A stretch of 64,000 nucleotides of DNA from Linnemannia schmuckeri (GCA_029449235.1 JANATG010000006.1:372001-436000); one strand, 5' to 3'. Positions 9,759-22,700 are shown, counted from the first letter of the stretch. Program-made: numbers and translations. The notes: a model not told the origin generated them from the letters alone.

Positions 9759-10205
9759 ATGAAGTTCCTCTCTACCCTTGCCATCATCTCACTTGCGGCA
9801 TCCGCTGCAACGGCGTTGCACTGCAAGCCTGTAGAAGATGGTGTCAAATTTCACATTATCCATTACAACCCTCCCGAGTTTACCTCTGACCAACAGATCG
9901 ATGTCACCTACTACGGCAGCGTCCTGCGCCCTATTGACCGTGATGTGTTCCTTCGCACATACTTTTACGACAAGAACAAACAACGGATCCACAGGGGCAG
10001 CGTGAACCTGTGCGCAGTGATTGAAAAGTACCACCAAGGCGAATGTCCCCTTGATCCTGAGGATGGCTTTAAGATCACTGTTGGACACAAGTTTACGACT
10101 ACCGCCGAGGACTATATCTTTGTCGAGACGGAGGTCATTGACGACGAGGGCAACTGTCTGTCGGACTCGGAGGATCGCGTAGAGATGGCGTGGCCGAGTT
10201 CTTGA
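9759..10205 (+). CDS. Secreted ML-domain-like (lipid-recognition) protein
   Basis: This is a single exon of 148 codons. The ATG at 9759 is preferred over an upstream non-ATG extension because it starts a clear signal peptide (MKFLSTLAIISLAASAATAL). The mature part has four cysteines (HCKP, NLCAV, GECPLD, GNCLSD). The order of a beta-strand-rich segment DVTYYGSVL, then NLC...CPL, then a YIFVETEVID-type strand and a late Cys resembles the MD-2-related lipid-recognition (ML/NPC2/phosphatidylglycerol transfer) fold. That assignment rests on pattern, not a search. If it is correct, the protein would bind a lipid in the vacuole lumen or extracellularly. The gene sits just downstream of the MITE-like element. 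The nearest TATA-like string is CATAAATAG about 110 bases upstream of the ATG. Confidence 0.6.
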   Translation: MKFLSTLAIISLAASAATALHCKPVEDGVKFHIIHYNPPEFTSDQQIDVTYYGSVLRPIDRDVFLRTYFYDKNKQRIHRGSVNLCAVIEKYHQGECPLDPEDGFKITVGHKFTTTAEDYIFVETEVIDDEGNCLSDSEDRVEMAWPSS

Positions 10206-11130
10206 AGAACAGTGAAAAATAGCCGAATGCTTCTCATAGGCATGCACCAGCCAAAATTACCATGAAGTAAAATACAAAAAATATACGAGTTGAGAAAAGA
10301 ACCGCATCAAAAAGAACCGTAAAATGGCGATCTGTAAGTGTTACTGATTTGCCAATCTCTATGACCGCACGTCTGTTCGTAACGGGATAGAGAGAGGCCA
10401 GGTGTATGTATGTGTGTGAGATAGTGAGTCCTGAGAGAAGAAAACAGCTTCACTATTCACATTGGCATATAGGCTAAGGCGGATATGGTCCAAAGGAGAG
10501 AAAAATCAGTAATGTTCTTTTCGGGACCATATGTGAAAGGACTAAGGAGCATCCAGAGAGGGGAGACGGTAGCGCCAAGATCAGCAGTGATCATTTTCTC
10601 TTTTGATGCCTGAGCCAGGATTGAATTGACGCATGAGCAAAGGGCATCGCCTTCATACAAAGAGATAGTCAAGGGAACACAAAAGTTAGGAGATGTCGAA
10701 AATAGCTAGAGTGGCACAGAAGGTTAAAGTTCAAGAGGTCCAGGAAAGAGAGGGGTTTGATAGTACAACGCTCGGAAAAAGTAAAGGATCAACGATCACA
10801 CTGTACTAAGGACGTAGAGTGATCAAAGGTCGGACAGCATCATGAGGGGAGCGCCCCAAGGACGTAAAAGGGATCAAGGTGGTTAAGGGATGGAACTTAA
10901 CACCCTCATTCTCTACCTTCGGGAGGAGAGTAAGAAAACAACGCATCTCGTATCTTTTCCCTCTCACTCGGAACCCCAATGAGTGCTTGCAGCAATTATG
11001 TATCAGCTCGAACAATGTCAATGGGAGTGATAGGGAAAAGGAAACCACACCGAAATGAAAAGGGGGTCATACGTGTAACAAATTTGTCTGATAACGCAAA
11101 GCAAAGTTGAACAATGCAGCGACAATCAAG
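10206..11130. other. Intergenic spacer, nothing recognised
   Basis: There are no convincing ORFs, repeats or RNA genes. The composition is less pyrimidine-skewed than other spacers here, which fits a stretch of old, decayed sequence leading into the Fanzor-like relic. Confidence 0.5.
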
Positions 11131-13178
11131 TAAAGCAGCGAGTTACATCTTCGAGAGTTGTCTGTTGTGGATGCTGAGGACCGGGCTGCGATATGGCCAG
11201 AGAAGCTCGCTGAGTTCGAGTTAGACGTCAAGGCTCTCAAGAACACTGTAAGTGAACTGAACAAACAACGGTCGGCAGCGCTCGTAAGCCATAGGAGGCG
11301 CAACAACGAGGACACCAGATTATGCGGTTGTCAAAGGCCTTCGACAAAAGATTGATGACTCTCGCAAGCTCTCGACCCCGACCCCAAAGAGAGGGATCCG
11401 AGATTGGCCCGATGATCCTTGTACTACTGGAACAAACTAACCGAAACACCCCAGCCAAAACTCCCCTGCGTCTTCAGAAGAGATGATAACCAACGGACCC
11501 ACTCTCCAGCGTCCCGCGACCCAGAATTATGTGGAGGTAATTTGTATCAAGGGTCTTCTCAGTTCTGTATCAGACTCAAGACATCTGGAGGCATTTGCAA
11601 GAGCGGATAGGGGCCTCAAGATGATGCACCTTTCGGTACCCAGAGTAGACAAGACCTTGGCACACATATTATTCGATACGCTGCATTGTCTGGTAAGTAG
11701 GAAAATTTTCTTTTGAGAGGATGCCTTCGCAAGAATTCAGATTAATTGACATAGTCTGCTTGTGCTAATTACTCTTTCCTTCTAACAATTTACTCCGCTC
11801 ACCTTTTTTTTGCTTTATTGTAGACGGCTGGGAAGCAATTCTCGACCATGACGACGAAGCCGGCAACGACAACGGGAGCTCACAGGCTGGTATTACTTCA
11901 GACGAGATCCCTAAAAGCCCTCACCAGTTTCGGATGGATCTGCACATAATCAAGAAGCCCAAAGCGAATACTATATCCGCAAAGCAGATCCATGAGGCGT
12001 CTTTTGATCGACCTACCGCGAGGAAAAGAGAGAGGCGACTCAGGAAGAGCCAGAACTAAGGCGTTCGGGACATCCACAACGAGTTGACCAACAACACCCT
12101 GCAACATGCTCGGACTCCCCAGGAAGTCGAGGGGGCTCATCAATACCGGTGTGGAGTTCGAAACCTTCTGAGATCGTTCGAGACAAGTAACGCTCGCGTC
12201 AAAGAACAACACACTATGCAGCTACGAACAAATTGAGTAAAGGTGCTGCACTCTGCTTGGGAGTGCAAAATTGTACAACAACATGCTCAGAGTAAGTTTG
12301 CACTTGAATTGTTTTTTATTGTTCTTGCTTTGACGTGTTTGACAGATAAGGGTATCTCAGGCAAGATTAACATTGAGTGTTTTCGTTTGCTACTCTTTTT
12401 CCTGCCTACTAGAGCCAGTACTGCCTCCGTCACAGGCTGTTCAGATGATCCAGGCGACCGGAGCTGCTGAGACTGCTAAGACTACTGAGGCTGCTGAGGC
12501 TACTGGGGCCGCTGAGGTGGCTGTGGCGACTGTGCATGCTACGGATGAGTGGTGTAACTATGACCGCAGAATACATTATTTACCGGAGATGGCGAAGAAC
12601 GGACTCAGCTACGATGGAGTCACATGCCCCAAGACCAGTCCCAAAGTGGTCCCCATCATGCTCGTTGGCACTGGAGGTCTTTGCCTTGGACTACGCATGG
12701 GTGGTAGCCTCAAGCTAGGCGGTGGCCGGATCACAGAGCAGCACAGGCAATCATGCCCTGTTCTTATGACCAGTGAGATGCGGATCAGTCAGATCAGCAT
12801 TTTCTGCTACAACCAACTGAGGCTAAATCTGCACGAAAAATGATCAAAGGATGTATCAAAACGGTGCGGGCTCATGGAGCTGTGGAGTACGTGAGTGGAG
12901 ACTGCGAGTCTGTTCAGAGCAGCCACACTATCAGAGGACGAGACGACAACGCTGCTGTTGCCATCATAATTGCAGGATACTCTAACTTGACCTCTCGCGA
13001 AAAGTTGAAATCTGGCGAACGGGGGACACTTCTGCCCTTCGAGCCCAGACATCGACCAAAGATCGCGAACCCGACACCTAGCACCAGTGACTCTACTGGA
13101 TCCAACAGCCATTCCGAAGGCATCAGGAGCGAGCTCTCGCGTACGAGTTCACGATGCCCTGAAGGACCTCGTCTGTGA
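11131..13178 (+). pseudogene. Degenerate Fanzor-like (TnpB-related) RNA-guided nuclease gene
   Basis: Protein-like segments follow one another on the plus strand but in different frames. They are about 11158-11355; 11483-11692 (ending HLSVPRVDKTLAHILFDTLH); then an intron-like GTAAGT...TTGTAG at 11693-11823; then 11824-12059 (DGWEAILDHDDEAG, RKRERRLRKSQN, stop); 12063-12290 (ELTNNTLQHARTPQEVEGAH); and 12430-12843, which contains TCPKTSPKVVPIMLVGTGG and PVLMTSEMRISQISIFCYNQ. After a frame change at 12840 the reading continues with RGRDDNAAVAIIIAGYSNL and LLPFEPRH. The order GTGG...(G)GG...H...MTxE...CxxQ, then Cys, then RDDNAA matches the C-terminal RuvC-II Glu, zinc-finger and RuvC-III Asp layout of Fanzor/TnpB proteins as I know them. 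At least two in-frame stops and several frameshifts are present, and expected zinc-finger Cys residues are missing, so it is inactive. Transposon ends were not found. Confidence 0.6.
11693..11823 (+). other. Intron-like segment within the Fanzor-like relic
   Basis: The donor is GTAAGT, a branch-like GCTAATTA lies at about 11763-11770, a pyrimidine tract follows, and the acceptor is TTGTAG. The flanking exonic frames look coding but are one base out of register when spliced, consistent with decay. Confidence 0.5.
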
Positions 13179-14064
13179 CGAGGTATTGGTGGGTTCCAGC
13201 TGAGATATCCTTATATGGCGCAGCCAATTTGTTTTATTCCCAAGCTAACATCGACTTTATGTGTTCATTGTGCATTTTTTATCAGAGAAGCGCAATAAGT
13301 CTGTCATATAAAAGGTCGTGCTTCCAGGAACATGACGGCTTTGTTTCAGATGCGTCCCAATATGTCAATATGTGCCACCAAAATTCTGGTTTGATTTTTT
13401 TTTGCCACCAAATTTGTGCTTTGTTAATGTCTCTCTCAGATGAGGACGCTGAACCTATTGGCTTAAGATGTTGTATTCAATGCTGCCATAGAAGGAAAAT
13501 GGAGAGTAAAGGAGAGAGTATTTACAGCAACTAGAAGCGGGTGACCCGGATGACAGAGAGACTGACCTCGATGCAATACTAAGTTAAGCCTTGTAAGAAA
13601 GAAGAAAGAAAGGAGGGACGACAATGACGAATGACACTTTCCTTGACAGTACCCCCTTTTTCGATTGTCCGATGGGTGTCGGACATTATGTGATTTGCCA
13701 TGTGGCCTAAATAGGAAAGAGACGTGCGAGAGACGAGATCGAAAGTGACATGCTCTGTAAGGCAAGCAAGGCAAGGAATAAAAAAAGGCGCGTGGTCTTT
13801 TATATATGTCATTTTCCTTGGCTGTAGTTCGAAGGGGAGTGAGCGACAGTGTCAAGGACATAAAAACGAAGAGCCATATTTTCCTTCTTTTCTTCTTCTT
13901 TTCTCCTCTCTCTCATTCACCTCCCTCCTACTCTTCTCTTCTTCATTGTCATCACTGCCCCCTTCATCTCGCTCCAGTCATTCACTCCAGGAACATTCAT
14001 ATAGTTACACTTTATTCTCACCAACAACAAATAGAACGGACATACGCACATACACACATACAAA
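13179..14064. other. Intergenic spacer upstream of the Rab gene
   Basis: No gene is recognised. The last 200 bases are CT-rich (about 13870-13990) and then A/C-rich, typical of fungal promoter and leader sequence. Confidence 0.5.
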
Positions 14065-15970
14065 ATGGACGACCTCCCCTACCCAACAGAAATCCGCGAG
14101 TACCTTTACAAGATCCTCGTCATCGGCGACCTCGGCACCGGGAAGACATCTATCATCAAGCGATACGTCCACAACATCTTCTCCACGAACTACAAGTCCA
14201 CCGTAAGTGATTTATGTGCCTTTTTTTGTTCCTTAATGTGAGCATGCCTCTCGATTTTTTTTTTTCGATTTTGATTTGTGGGTATGTGCCAAACGTAAAG
14301 AGCACGACAAGGAGATAGCTGACCATGGGGGCCTGCTCAATGACGCCTTATTTCTCTTCTCTTTCTCTTTTTTCTTCTTCCATGGTTTACTCCCGTCTCC
14401 CTGTTATTGCTGCGCTGGTCTGCCTGCTCTCTCTTTCTCGCTTTGGGATCTCAACGAAACGACAAAACGACGACAATGACATACAATGATAACTCCTGAT
14501 CTCTTGTCGGGGGGTATACATACACATTGCATGGTATGACATGACATCTATTAGATCGGAGTCGACTTTGCCCTCAAGGTCATTCAATGGTCTCCCGACA
14601 CCGTCATCAGGATGCAGCTCTGGGATATCGCCGGTCAGGAAAAGTTCTCTGGGCTCACTAGAGTAAGTTCATCCAAACAACAACAACAACAACAGCCCAA
14701 CACCTGCCGTCAAGTGTCAAAAGGGATTTAGAAGGAAGTGTGGTGTGGTGTGGTTGTCTTCCTTATCGCCTTTCACATCATTCGGCAAAAGAAAAAAAAG
14801 TTCTATTACACTAAGGTCACTGGACCATTTTGTGAAAAAGTGTGAACACAAGGGGGAGGGGGATAGCAAACAAACTTATCAACTGGGGGTGAGGGAAGGA
14901 GGGAAGAGAAGCAACTACAACCTTGTCGTACCACCCTCTCCTCCCCGAGATGGGACGCTCATACACATGTGTCTGTCTTCGTTTCTCTTTTTTTTTTGAG
15001 CACCAACAGAAAATCCGATATGTCCAAAAGGTGACGATTGTCCTGACATGACAGAAAAGACTCAATACAAATGAGAAGGGGAGGTATGTGGGAAGACGGA
15101 GGGAAAGCAGGGAGGGCTGGGATCCTCATCATGCGCAAGGTGGAGGGGAAGAATCACTTCAGACAAAGTAAAAAAGCTCTTTGTGATTGATATTCTAACC
15201 TGACTTGTCGCATTCTTCATAAACTCATGCTCATCTTTCTTGTTTCCCGAATAGGTGTACTACAAGGAAGCGGTCGCAGCATTGGTTGTATATGACATTA
15301 CTCGACCAAATACATTCGAGGCGGTGCCCAAGTGGAAGGCAGATCTGGACACTAAAGTCAGTTTACCAGATGGACAGCCGATTCCTGTCGTTCTCCTCGC
15401 GAATAAGGTACCGCTTTCTGTCCACCCACCAGCGAACGGGATCTTTTTTTTCTTTCAAATGGAAGCAGCGGCGTCCGAGTGAAAGATTTTTTTTTTTTTT
15501 TTTTGCTTTGAAAGTCTGCTTGCATGCAAGCCGTGTTCGTGCTAATTTCCCGTTATCTTCTTGTATTCTTGGATGCATAAACATGTAGATGGACTTGCAG
15601 GATGAGGCGTCTGTGGGACTGGACGGCGAGGAAATGGAGCAGTTCTGTGAAGATAACGGCTTTTTAAAATGGTAACCACGCTTCGAGAACTACCAAATTT
15701 GCTTAGCTTTGCTGCCACGTGTAAACACAGACAGGTAGAAGTACTCGGAGATCGTTGTCGTTTTCTAACAAATCATACCGCTTTTCCCATTTATTTTTGC
15801 ATGAATACAGGTTCGGGACATCGGCAAAGGATAACAGGAACATTGACGATGCAGCGCGTTTCTTGCTAGAGGAGATCATGCACAGGGAAGCAGAGCATGC
15901 AAACCAGCAGGCCAACGACGCAGATAGGATCCATCTCCACCAACCTCGTCCCAAAGAGGGATGCTGTTAA
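14065..15970 (+). CDS. Rab32/38-type small GTPase
   Basis: There are five exons: 14065-14202, 14555-14662, 15255-15407, 15589-15671 and 15811-15970, with GT-AG introns and frame kept throughout, giving 213 residues. Visible G motifs are the P-loop GDLGTGKTS (residues 21-29), switch I ending STIGVDFALKV, switch II WDIAGQEKFSGLTR, ANKMD (guanine specificity, interrupted by an intron between Lys and Met) and TSAKDN. The C-terminus GCC is a double-Cys geranylgeranylation site. The REYLYKILVIGDLG start, IGVDFALKV and VYYKEAVAALVVYDI are characteristic of the Rab32/Rab38 subfamily, which acts in trafficking to lysosome-related organelles and on mitochondria/ER. Typical Rab32 has WDIAGQER where this has EK. 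It is convergent with the Efm5 gene, 224 bases between stops. Confidence 0.93.
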
Positions 15971-16194
15971 CGATCTCTCTTTTTTTTTTATCGTCAGAGC
16001 CTGACGTCCATCGCACCGTTGATATTTTTTTTTTTTTTTTTAAGAAAATCAACCATCCAAACGATACATCTTCTCCTCTCTCTTCAAACTTGTTGTACAT
16101 TAGACAGCCTCATAATAAATGACCACCATCATACGCATAACTCTCACTCCCAGACCCTATGTGGATTTCAATGTTTATTTTTTGTCTATATTTT

Positions 16195-17293
16195 TTACTC
16201 CTGATCCATCTTGAAGGGGAATCGCTCAGAAGAGTAGTTGACATAACATCTGAAATCATTCGAAAGCCCATTCTGATGACCCGGATAAAAAGTCGTCATC
16301 AGCAGTCCATCCTTCTTAGCAATCGGCTCCATAACCGCTCCCGTACACAATACTACCTTGCCACCCTCCTTCAAAAGAAACCGGACCGTCTCCAAAGTCT
16401 TTGTGAGACATTCTTCCGAAAGGAAGGGAGGGTCGACGACGATGAGATCGACAGAGGATTTGAGTTCCTGGGCGAGGCGGAATTCGAGTGGGTGTGAGTA
16501 GTCGTAGTGGATGAACTGGCGGCCGTAGACGTCGAAGCGAGTGTCATACTCGAAGAGGAAGTTGTTGTTCTGTGTTGGAGGCTTCATCGACTATGGAGAG
16601 GCGTTAAGTATTATGAATGAATGTATAGTTGGTTGTTAGGCATTGCGTCACAAACTGGAAGATAACCAATCTTTGTGTCGTAAGCTTTTTTTTCCAGCGT
16701 CGTGTGTATTTTTTTTCCCTTCAGTTGGCGCGCGCGTCGATGCTTGTTTTCCATATGGGTCGACTGGTCAATGTGAATACACGTTCTTTTTCTCCTGCTC
16801 TCTTTGAATCTTCTTCCACCTGCATACGCGAATTAATTCCCTGACTGTCCTTTGTTTTTCCACTAAGCGCGTTTCTCAACCATCGTCTCTCCTTTCCACA
16901 CTCTCCTTAATCCAGCTTCTCAGAAGCTTCTTTTCTTCCGCTTAGTCTTCTGTTTCTGCTTACCATAAGCTTGACATAGGCGGTAGGAGAAGAGATACAA
17001 CAGACCAAACTGTCCTTATCCGTGTTCTCGAGCACCTCGCGCGCCAATTGCTCCGAGGTATTCTCGTCATACCAAAACTGCGACAATTGCCAATCCTCCC
17101 TGAAGAAATCCATTGTGATCTTGCTCAAATCCTTCTCCTTGCTGTCGGCCTCCTGGGCTTCGTCGAAACGGTCCTCGGCCTGTTGACGAAGCTGCTCGAA
17201 ACGTTCTTGCTGCTCCTGTTGCTCTTGCATAACCTGCTGCAGGATCCTGAGGGTCTCTGCTGAGAGTTCTGGTTCTGAGTCTGAGGCTGACAT
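16195..17293 (-). CDS. EFM5: eEF1A lysine N-methyltransferase, Efm5/EEF1AKMT1 family
   Basis: There are two exons, 17293-16964 and 16590-16195, with a 373-bp intron in phase 0, giving 241 residues. After a Gln/Glu-rich N-terminal helix (QQVMQEQQEQQERFEQLRQQ), the family core starts with FFREDWQLSQFWYDENT. It continues with a short Rossmann-type methyltransferase fold: VCCISSPTAYVKLM, FLFEYDTRFDVYG, FIHYDYSHPLEF and the DPPF motif (VDPPFLSEECLTKT), a variant of the N6-methyltransferase D/N-PP-Y/F motif. It ends with VVLCTGAVMEPI and FRCYVNYSSERF. This length and layout fit Efm5, which methylates a lysine on translation elongation factor 1A in the cytosol. Its start is 271 bases from the MTU1 start on the opposite strand, a probable shared promoter. 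Confidence 0.92.
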
Positions 17294-17564
17294 TTTTGTT
17301 GCTTTCCTTGGTTGAGTGTGTTGGTTGGTTGATGAATGGATGAACAAGAAAGATGCATGGAGGGGATTGGAACTTTTTTTTTATTCTTTTATTTACGCCC
17401 TGACTGTTGGGTGACTGCTTCTGATCGGCTTTGTCACCTTCTCCTTCGCCCAATACAACCCGAAGAAACAAAAAAACACATTTTTTTTTTTTTTTCCTCA
17501 ACCCCTGTTGTTGTTCGACCATTCAACCTTCTTTTCCATTCAAAAAGCAAAAGGAATCAAGGAC
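17294..17564. promoter_or_regulatory. Divergent promoter between EFM5 and MTU1
   Basis: The 271 bases between the two opposed start codons include a poly-T run near 17482-17497. The head-to-head arrangement is inferred to be a bidirectional promoter. Confidence 0.5.
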
Positions 17565-19655
17565 ATGTCATGTCGGCACTTTCTCACAGCGTTCCAGCAA
17601 CTAGCCTCTTGGAGGTGCCCAGCAGCAGCAGCAATAACACCTGTAACGCCTCGACTTTGTAACTTCAAGACCTCCTCCTCCTCTATCTATGCACCTTCTT
17701 ACTCTCGCCTCACTCATTACCAACACCGTCTCCTCTACAACCGCCCCCACAGATCCTACTCCACAACTGCTACTGCTACAGTAACACTCGACCATGACCA
17801 CAACCATGTTGGATCAAGGACGCAACCAAAAAAGGAACGAGTCCTCCTATTAATGTCCGGAGGAGTCGATTCTTCCATGTGCGCTCATATTCTCCACAGC
17901 CAAGGCTACGATGTCACGGGTCTCTATATGCATAACTGGAACCATGACGAAGAAACTCAGGACGAAGTCGAAACCCCTCCTACTTCACAGCACAACACGA
18001 CCTACCTCTCCGAATCTACTCTCAGTACGGAACATCATTCACCAGGAGGAAACGGGTACAAGCCAATGCCAAGAACAGCACCCATCCGCCCAAAAGCCTG
18101 CACTTCTGATCGAGACTGGGCAGATGTTCAATCTGTCTGTGCCCAGATCGGGATCCCTGCCCGCAGACTGGATTTCTCACGCCAGTACTGGAACCAGGTG
18201 TTTCAGGTCATGCTACAGGAGTATGAACGTGGGAGGACACCTAACCCGGATGTGTCTTGTAATCGCGAGATCAAGTTTGGAGAGTTGGTTGAATGGTGTC
18301 GGAGGAATGGAGGGCTTGGAAAGGATCGTGGAGTATCAGGAGTGAGAAGCAGTGGTGGAGTGAGGGAGGAAGGATGGGATTATTTGGCGACGGGCCATTA
18401 TGCGAGGGTGGAACGTGATCCAGAAACAGGAGTCGCGCGGTTGTTGAGAGCCAAGGACAGTAACAAGGACCAGACCTACTACCTCTCCACGCTTTCTGAA
18501 AGCGTACTCAGACACGTCTTGTTCCCCCTGGCGCAGTACGATAAACCAACCGTCAAACGGATGGCCCTTGCCTTCGCCTCATCTTCCGCCACCAATCAAG
18601 ACGATGAACTGACGAGTCTGCAGAATGCGGCGTTAAAGAAGGAGAGTATGGGGATCTGCTTCGTTGGCCAGCGTAAGCGGTTCGGCGATTTCTTGAAAGA
18701 GTATTTGGATCCTCTTCCGGGGCCTGTGAGGATTAATGGGTTAGGCGGTGAGGTGATTGGGACGCATAAAGGGCTATTCCAATATACTGTCGGACAGGCC
18801 TCTGGGGTCATTCATAAGCACAACAAGTAAGTTCATGTTCGTGTATTTGGTTATGAGTTTGTGAAGCGAGATCTGAGTGGCCTATTTACTGATCGCTAAC
18901 TGGAGAATGTTTTCTGTTTTCGATCTAGGTGGGTGGTGTTGAAAACGGACTTGCCCTCCAACACCCTGGTCGTCGTCGATGGGACGTAAGTTTTATCTTA
19001 CTCATTTCTCACTTGGCATTTTGATGACTGTACATATGTCAAAATTGATTTAAGAAATTAATTCCACCCCCCTCCCCCCCACCTCCCCCTTGAATCTCGT
19101 AGTCAAAACGACCGTTTATTCTCGCCAGGGCTGATCGCCGAAGATTGGCACTGGATTTCCGGAGCTCCACCCAAGAAACTTCTCCAGTTTCTCACAGCCA
19201 CCAACAGTACCAACACCAAGGACAAACAGAATGATGAGTACCCATTCACGGCGCAGATCCGTCACCGTCAAATTCCTCAACCCTGCGCAATCGAGCCAAT
19301 CTTTGAATCGGCAGCGGGTAATGAAGTATCTTTATCAACTACGGTCGCAAACGTTTCATCCGCACGCTTATTCAGAGTCCGGTTCAAGGATCTCCAACGC
19401 GCCGTTGCCCCTGGTCAGGTAACGATACCAAATAATCCTACATCGACGTACTTTTCTTTTTGAGATTGTGTGTTTTTTTTACTCTACAGGTCTTCAGACG
19501 GTAATGTTAACAATTCATTTTCTTTATCAAACTCTTAGATATTGGTGTTGTATGATCAGGACGAGTGTTTAGGCGGGGCCGTCATCAAATCAAGTCTCCT
19601 CCGTCCAGAATACGCACACGAGGATTCCGGTAACCAACCTTCAACCGTGAATTAG
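17565..19655 (+). CDS. MTU1: Mitochondrial tRNA-specific 2-thiouridylase (MnmA/TRMU family)
   Basis: There are four exons: 17565-18826, 18929-18985, 19103-19418 and 19539-19655, with frame maintained, giving 583 residues. The first about 90 residues are Ser/Arg/Thr-rich without acidic clusters, as in a mitochondrial presequence. The PP-loop SGGVDSS is at residues 98-104 (LLLMSGGVDSSMCAHIL). Further family motifs are GLYMHNWN, RTPNPDVSCNREIKFG (first catalytic Cys), DYLATGHYAR, KDQTYYLS, GICFVGQRKRFGDFL (second catalytic Cys), FQYTVGQASG and the C-terminal barrel with LGGAVI. The enzyme activates U34 of mitochondrial tRNAs for Lys, Gln and Glu with ATP and adds sulfur. An insertion between GLYMHNWN and the catalytic region (about residues 125-165) is polar and probably a loop. 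It is longer than bacterial MnmA mainly through the presequence and that loop. Confidence 0.94.
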
Positions 19656-19786
19656 AAAAGAAAAATAGATTGAGAAAAATATATCATCTTTTTTCTATTC
19701 TTCAAACTTGGTATGAAAGGAGGGAAAGTGTGCTATTTCTAATATCTTATCACACGAATGAATAATCGAGTTCAGCCTAGAATCAA

Positions 19787-22700
19787 CTAATTGGCCCAAC
19801 CGCCCATGCCCATGCCAATACCCAGACCCTCCTGCTTTAACCCAGCAATCCCACCACCAGCTCCATTCCTTAACCGCGAGCCATTACAGAAACAATTTTG
19901 GAACCCATTGGGACCTTCCCTCTCGACCTGAACAGCGACCTGGCCCAACCCCGATATGTTGGACAACAAGACCTGTTCAACAGAGTGCTGAATCGCCTTT
20001 GTGTCTGGCGAGTGGTCGCCATTGGCAGAAACCTGGATATGGATGGTGCCGATCATGGATTCGGGAGAGTTAGGCCAGAATCGGGCGCATGAGTACGAAG
20101 CCACTCCCGATATATTCGTCACCTATGAGCAAGAAACAAAGAAGAAAAGTAGAAAAAAATGGTGGCCATGTTAACATCTGTGTTCATGTTGCTGCATTGC
20201 AACAAACTCATCATCTCACAGCATCCTCGTACAAAGAAAGAAAAAAAAATGTACCTCTTGGAGGGCATGCTCGATGCTGCCGAGGTTAGAATCCGGAACC
20301 TCGAGCATCAGAACTGCAGCAGAGTCCTTGATGAGGGGGATGACACTCAAGAAGATCAAGATCGCAATAAACATCGACGCAATAGGGTCGAATCCTGTCC
20401 ACCCAAACCAATCAATCAACAGCGTCGAGATAATAACTCCCACAGATCCGAGCGTATCCGCCATGATGTGCAAGAAGACGCCCTGCATATTGGCATTATG
20501 TCCGTGTCCATGATCGTGTCCATGTCCATGACCGTGATCATGACCGTGCGAATGTCCGTGCGAGTGACCATGCGCATGTCCGTGGTTAAAGGCAAAAATA
20601 CCGACCATGTTGACCACAAATCCCAAGAAACTGACCAGCAGCAACCGGTGGGTGTTCATCTCTGGGGGGTGCACCAAACGCTCAATGGCTTCGATGACAA
20701 TAAAGATCGAAATTAGACTCAAAAAGATACCATTCGAGAAGCCAGAGAGGGTCTCGATCCGGTTGTATCCGTACGAGAAGGTCCTATTGGCGTTCCACTT
20801 GCTCATCACCGATGCAAACAGCCCCACTCCCAGCGCCAAACAATCGAAAAACATATGGATCGCTAAGCAAGGAATGTAATGAAGATAAGGTCTTGTTAGA
20901 TCTCCCTATTATCAATGGCATACATAGCAGCGTAAAATAATAATTCAAAAAAAAAACTTACAGTCGGAGATGAGGCCCAAACTGTTGGTCCAGACACCGT
21001 AGAGCATCTGAACAAACATGAAGCTCAAGTTCAGACACAAAAAGTAAAAGATCTGTTTGGACTCGCTATCAGCAAGGATCGCCTTGATATAGAGCCCCAG
21101 ATCGGCAATTCCTCCTGAGGTATAACCACCACCACCACCAGAGTACGAGATCGAGTCTCCATGGGTGGGGAGGTTGGAGTGAAGTCGACCGCCCTCCTCA
21201 GAATCAAAGCGAGACTCGTTCGACGCAGCTTCGGCCTGCAAAAGCTCATGGATTCCATACAGCATGACGACGGCAATCAAAAAGTCCAGGAGGTTAGCGC
21301 CCATGGCCTTGGTGACCATAATCCCGGTGAAGCACGAGCTGGCTAAAACAATAGGCCATCCTGTCAAGACATGCCACACAGGGACGACGCGCTGGCTGAT
21401 CGACTGGTTGACATAGAAGTCAATCACAAACATGCCGATGCCCAAGATCAAGTAGAGGAACCAGGATGGAGTGTGGGTATAGATGCCTCCTGGCTGGGTC
21501 GAGATCATGCTCTGGACCAAAGCAACGGGGCTGATCACCAATGCTGCGGTGGCGACAGCGACCGCATGGAGTGTCTTGTTGCCGCCCATCTCTGCCGAAA
21601 GTCGTCTTGCTACGCCGCGCTGATAAACTGAAAGTTGAGTCGACGCCAAAATAGCAATGTAACCGGATGCAATTGAGATGAAATGAGATCCTGCGGGTGC
21701 ATAGCAAATATCCAGAATAAAACAAGCCAAGACTCCTCCGAGAACCACAAACGAATGTTGAGTCTATAAGGAACGCAAAAAAGAATAGAGTTCTAGATTA
21801 AGAGCTTTGTCTAGTCTTTAAGTCATCTTTTGTCCAGTGAGCTGTTCAAAAGTTGTCGATCCTGAGTATATTGTTTACCTGTGACGAGGATCGCTTTCCG
21901 ACCAATGCGGCCAAGACCGCTACCATCCAGATATTGGCGTACTGTGTTAACATGAGCACCCTATAAACAGAATGAAAGAACAAATAAACCAACGATGTGT
22001 CAGAATCCTAAACAGACAAACGAAAAGAGCCGCGGCGAACACAAATCATAAAAAGTTAGGAGCTCCTGATATGGTACCTCAATGTTGAAAGCGTTGTCAG
22101 ACCCCAGAGCCAGAGGTACATCTGCCCTGCCAATGCTGCTCCATAGAGTATGATCTTGTTCCACTGTTTTCATATTGATGCGTTGGATGATATAAAGACG
22201 AACAAGATTGTCGGTTAATTGCTTGAAAGTGCAATATGGATCAATTTCATGTTGCCCGTTCTCATATACCGTTGCCTCTTATTCTTACCTTCCAGGTATC
22301 CATGCCTGCAGGCCTCGACCACGGCCGCTCAATTGCCAGCAGGACAACAGCAGCAGTCGCCAGAATACAAAATAACACTACTCCCAAAGGCTTATGCTCC
22401 AGTTTGATCCACTCTCGCAAAAAGTGGGCGCTCGCTGCCTGAACCAACTTTGCGATCCCGAGAAATGCGATATGATTGAATGGGATACTAATTTTATCAA
22501 AAGCGAGGAGTAAAAAGAAATGAATACAGGTTAGTGCTGGTTGAGAGGGGGAAGGGAGGAACGGAGGGTGCCTGTTGATTGTTGGATAAGATATAGTGGG
22601 TGGTCCGCATATAATAACTGATAAAAATAAAAGTGGGCGTATTTTACCCTGAGGAGGAGTTGTTGGTGATCTTGTCGAGGTTGATCATTCCTGGCTTGCC

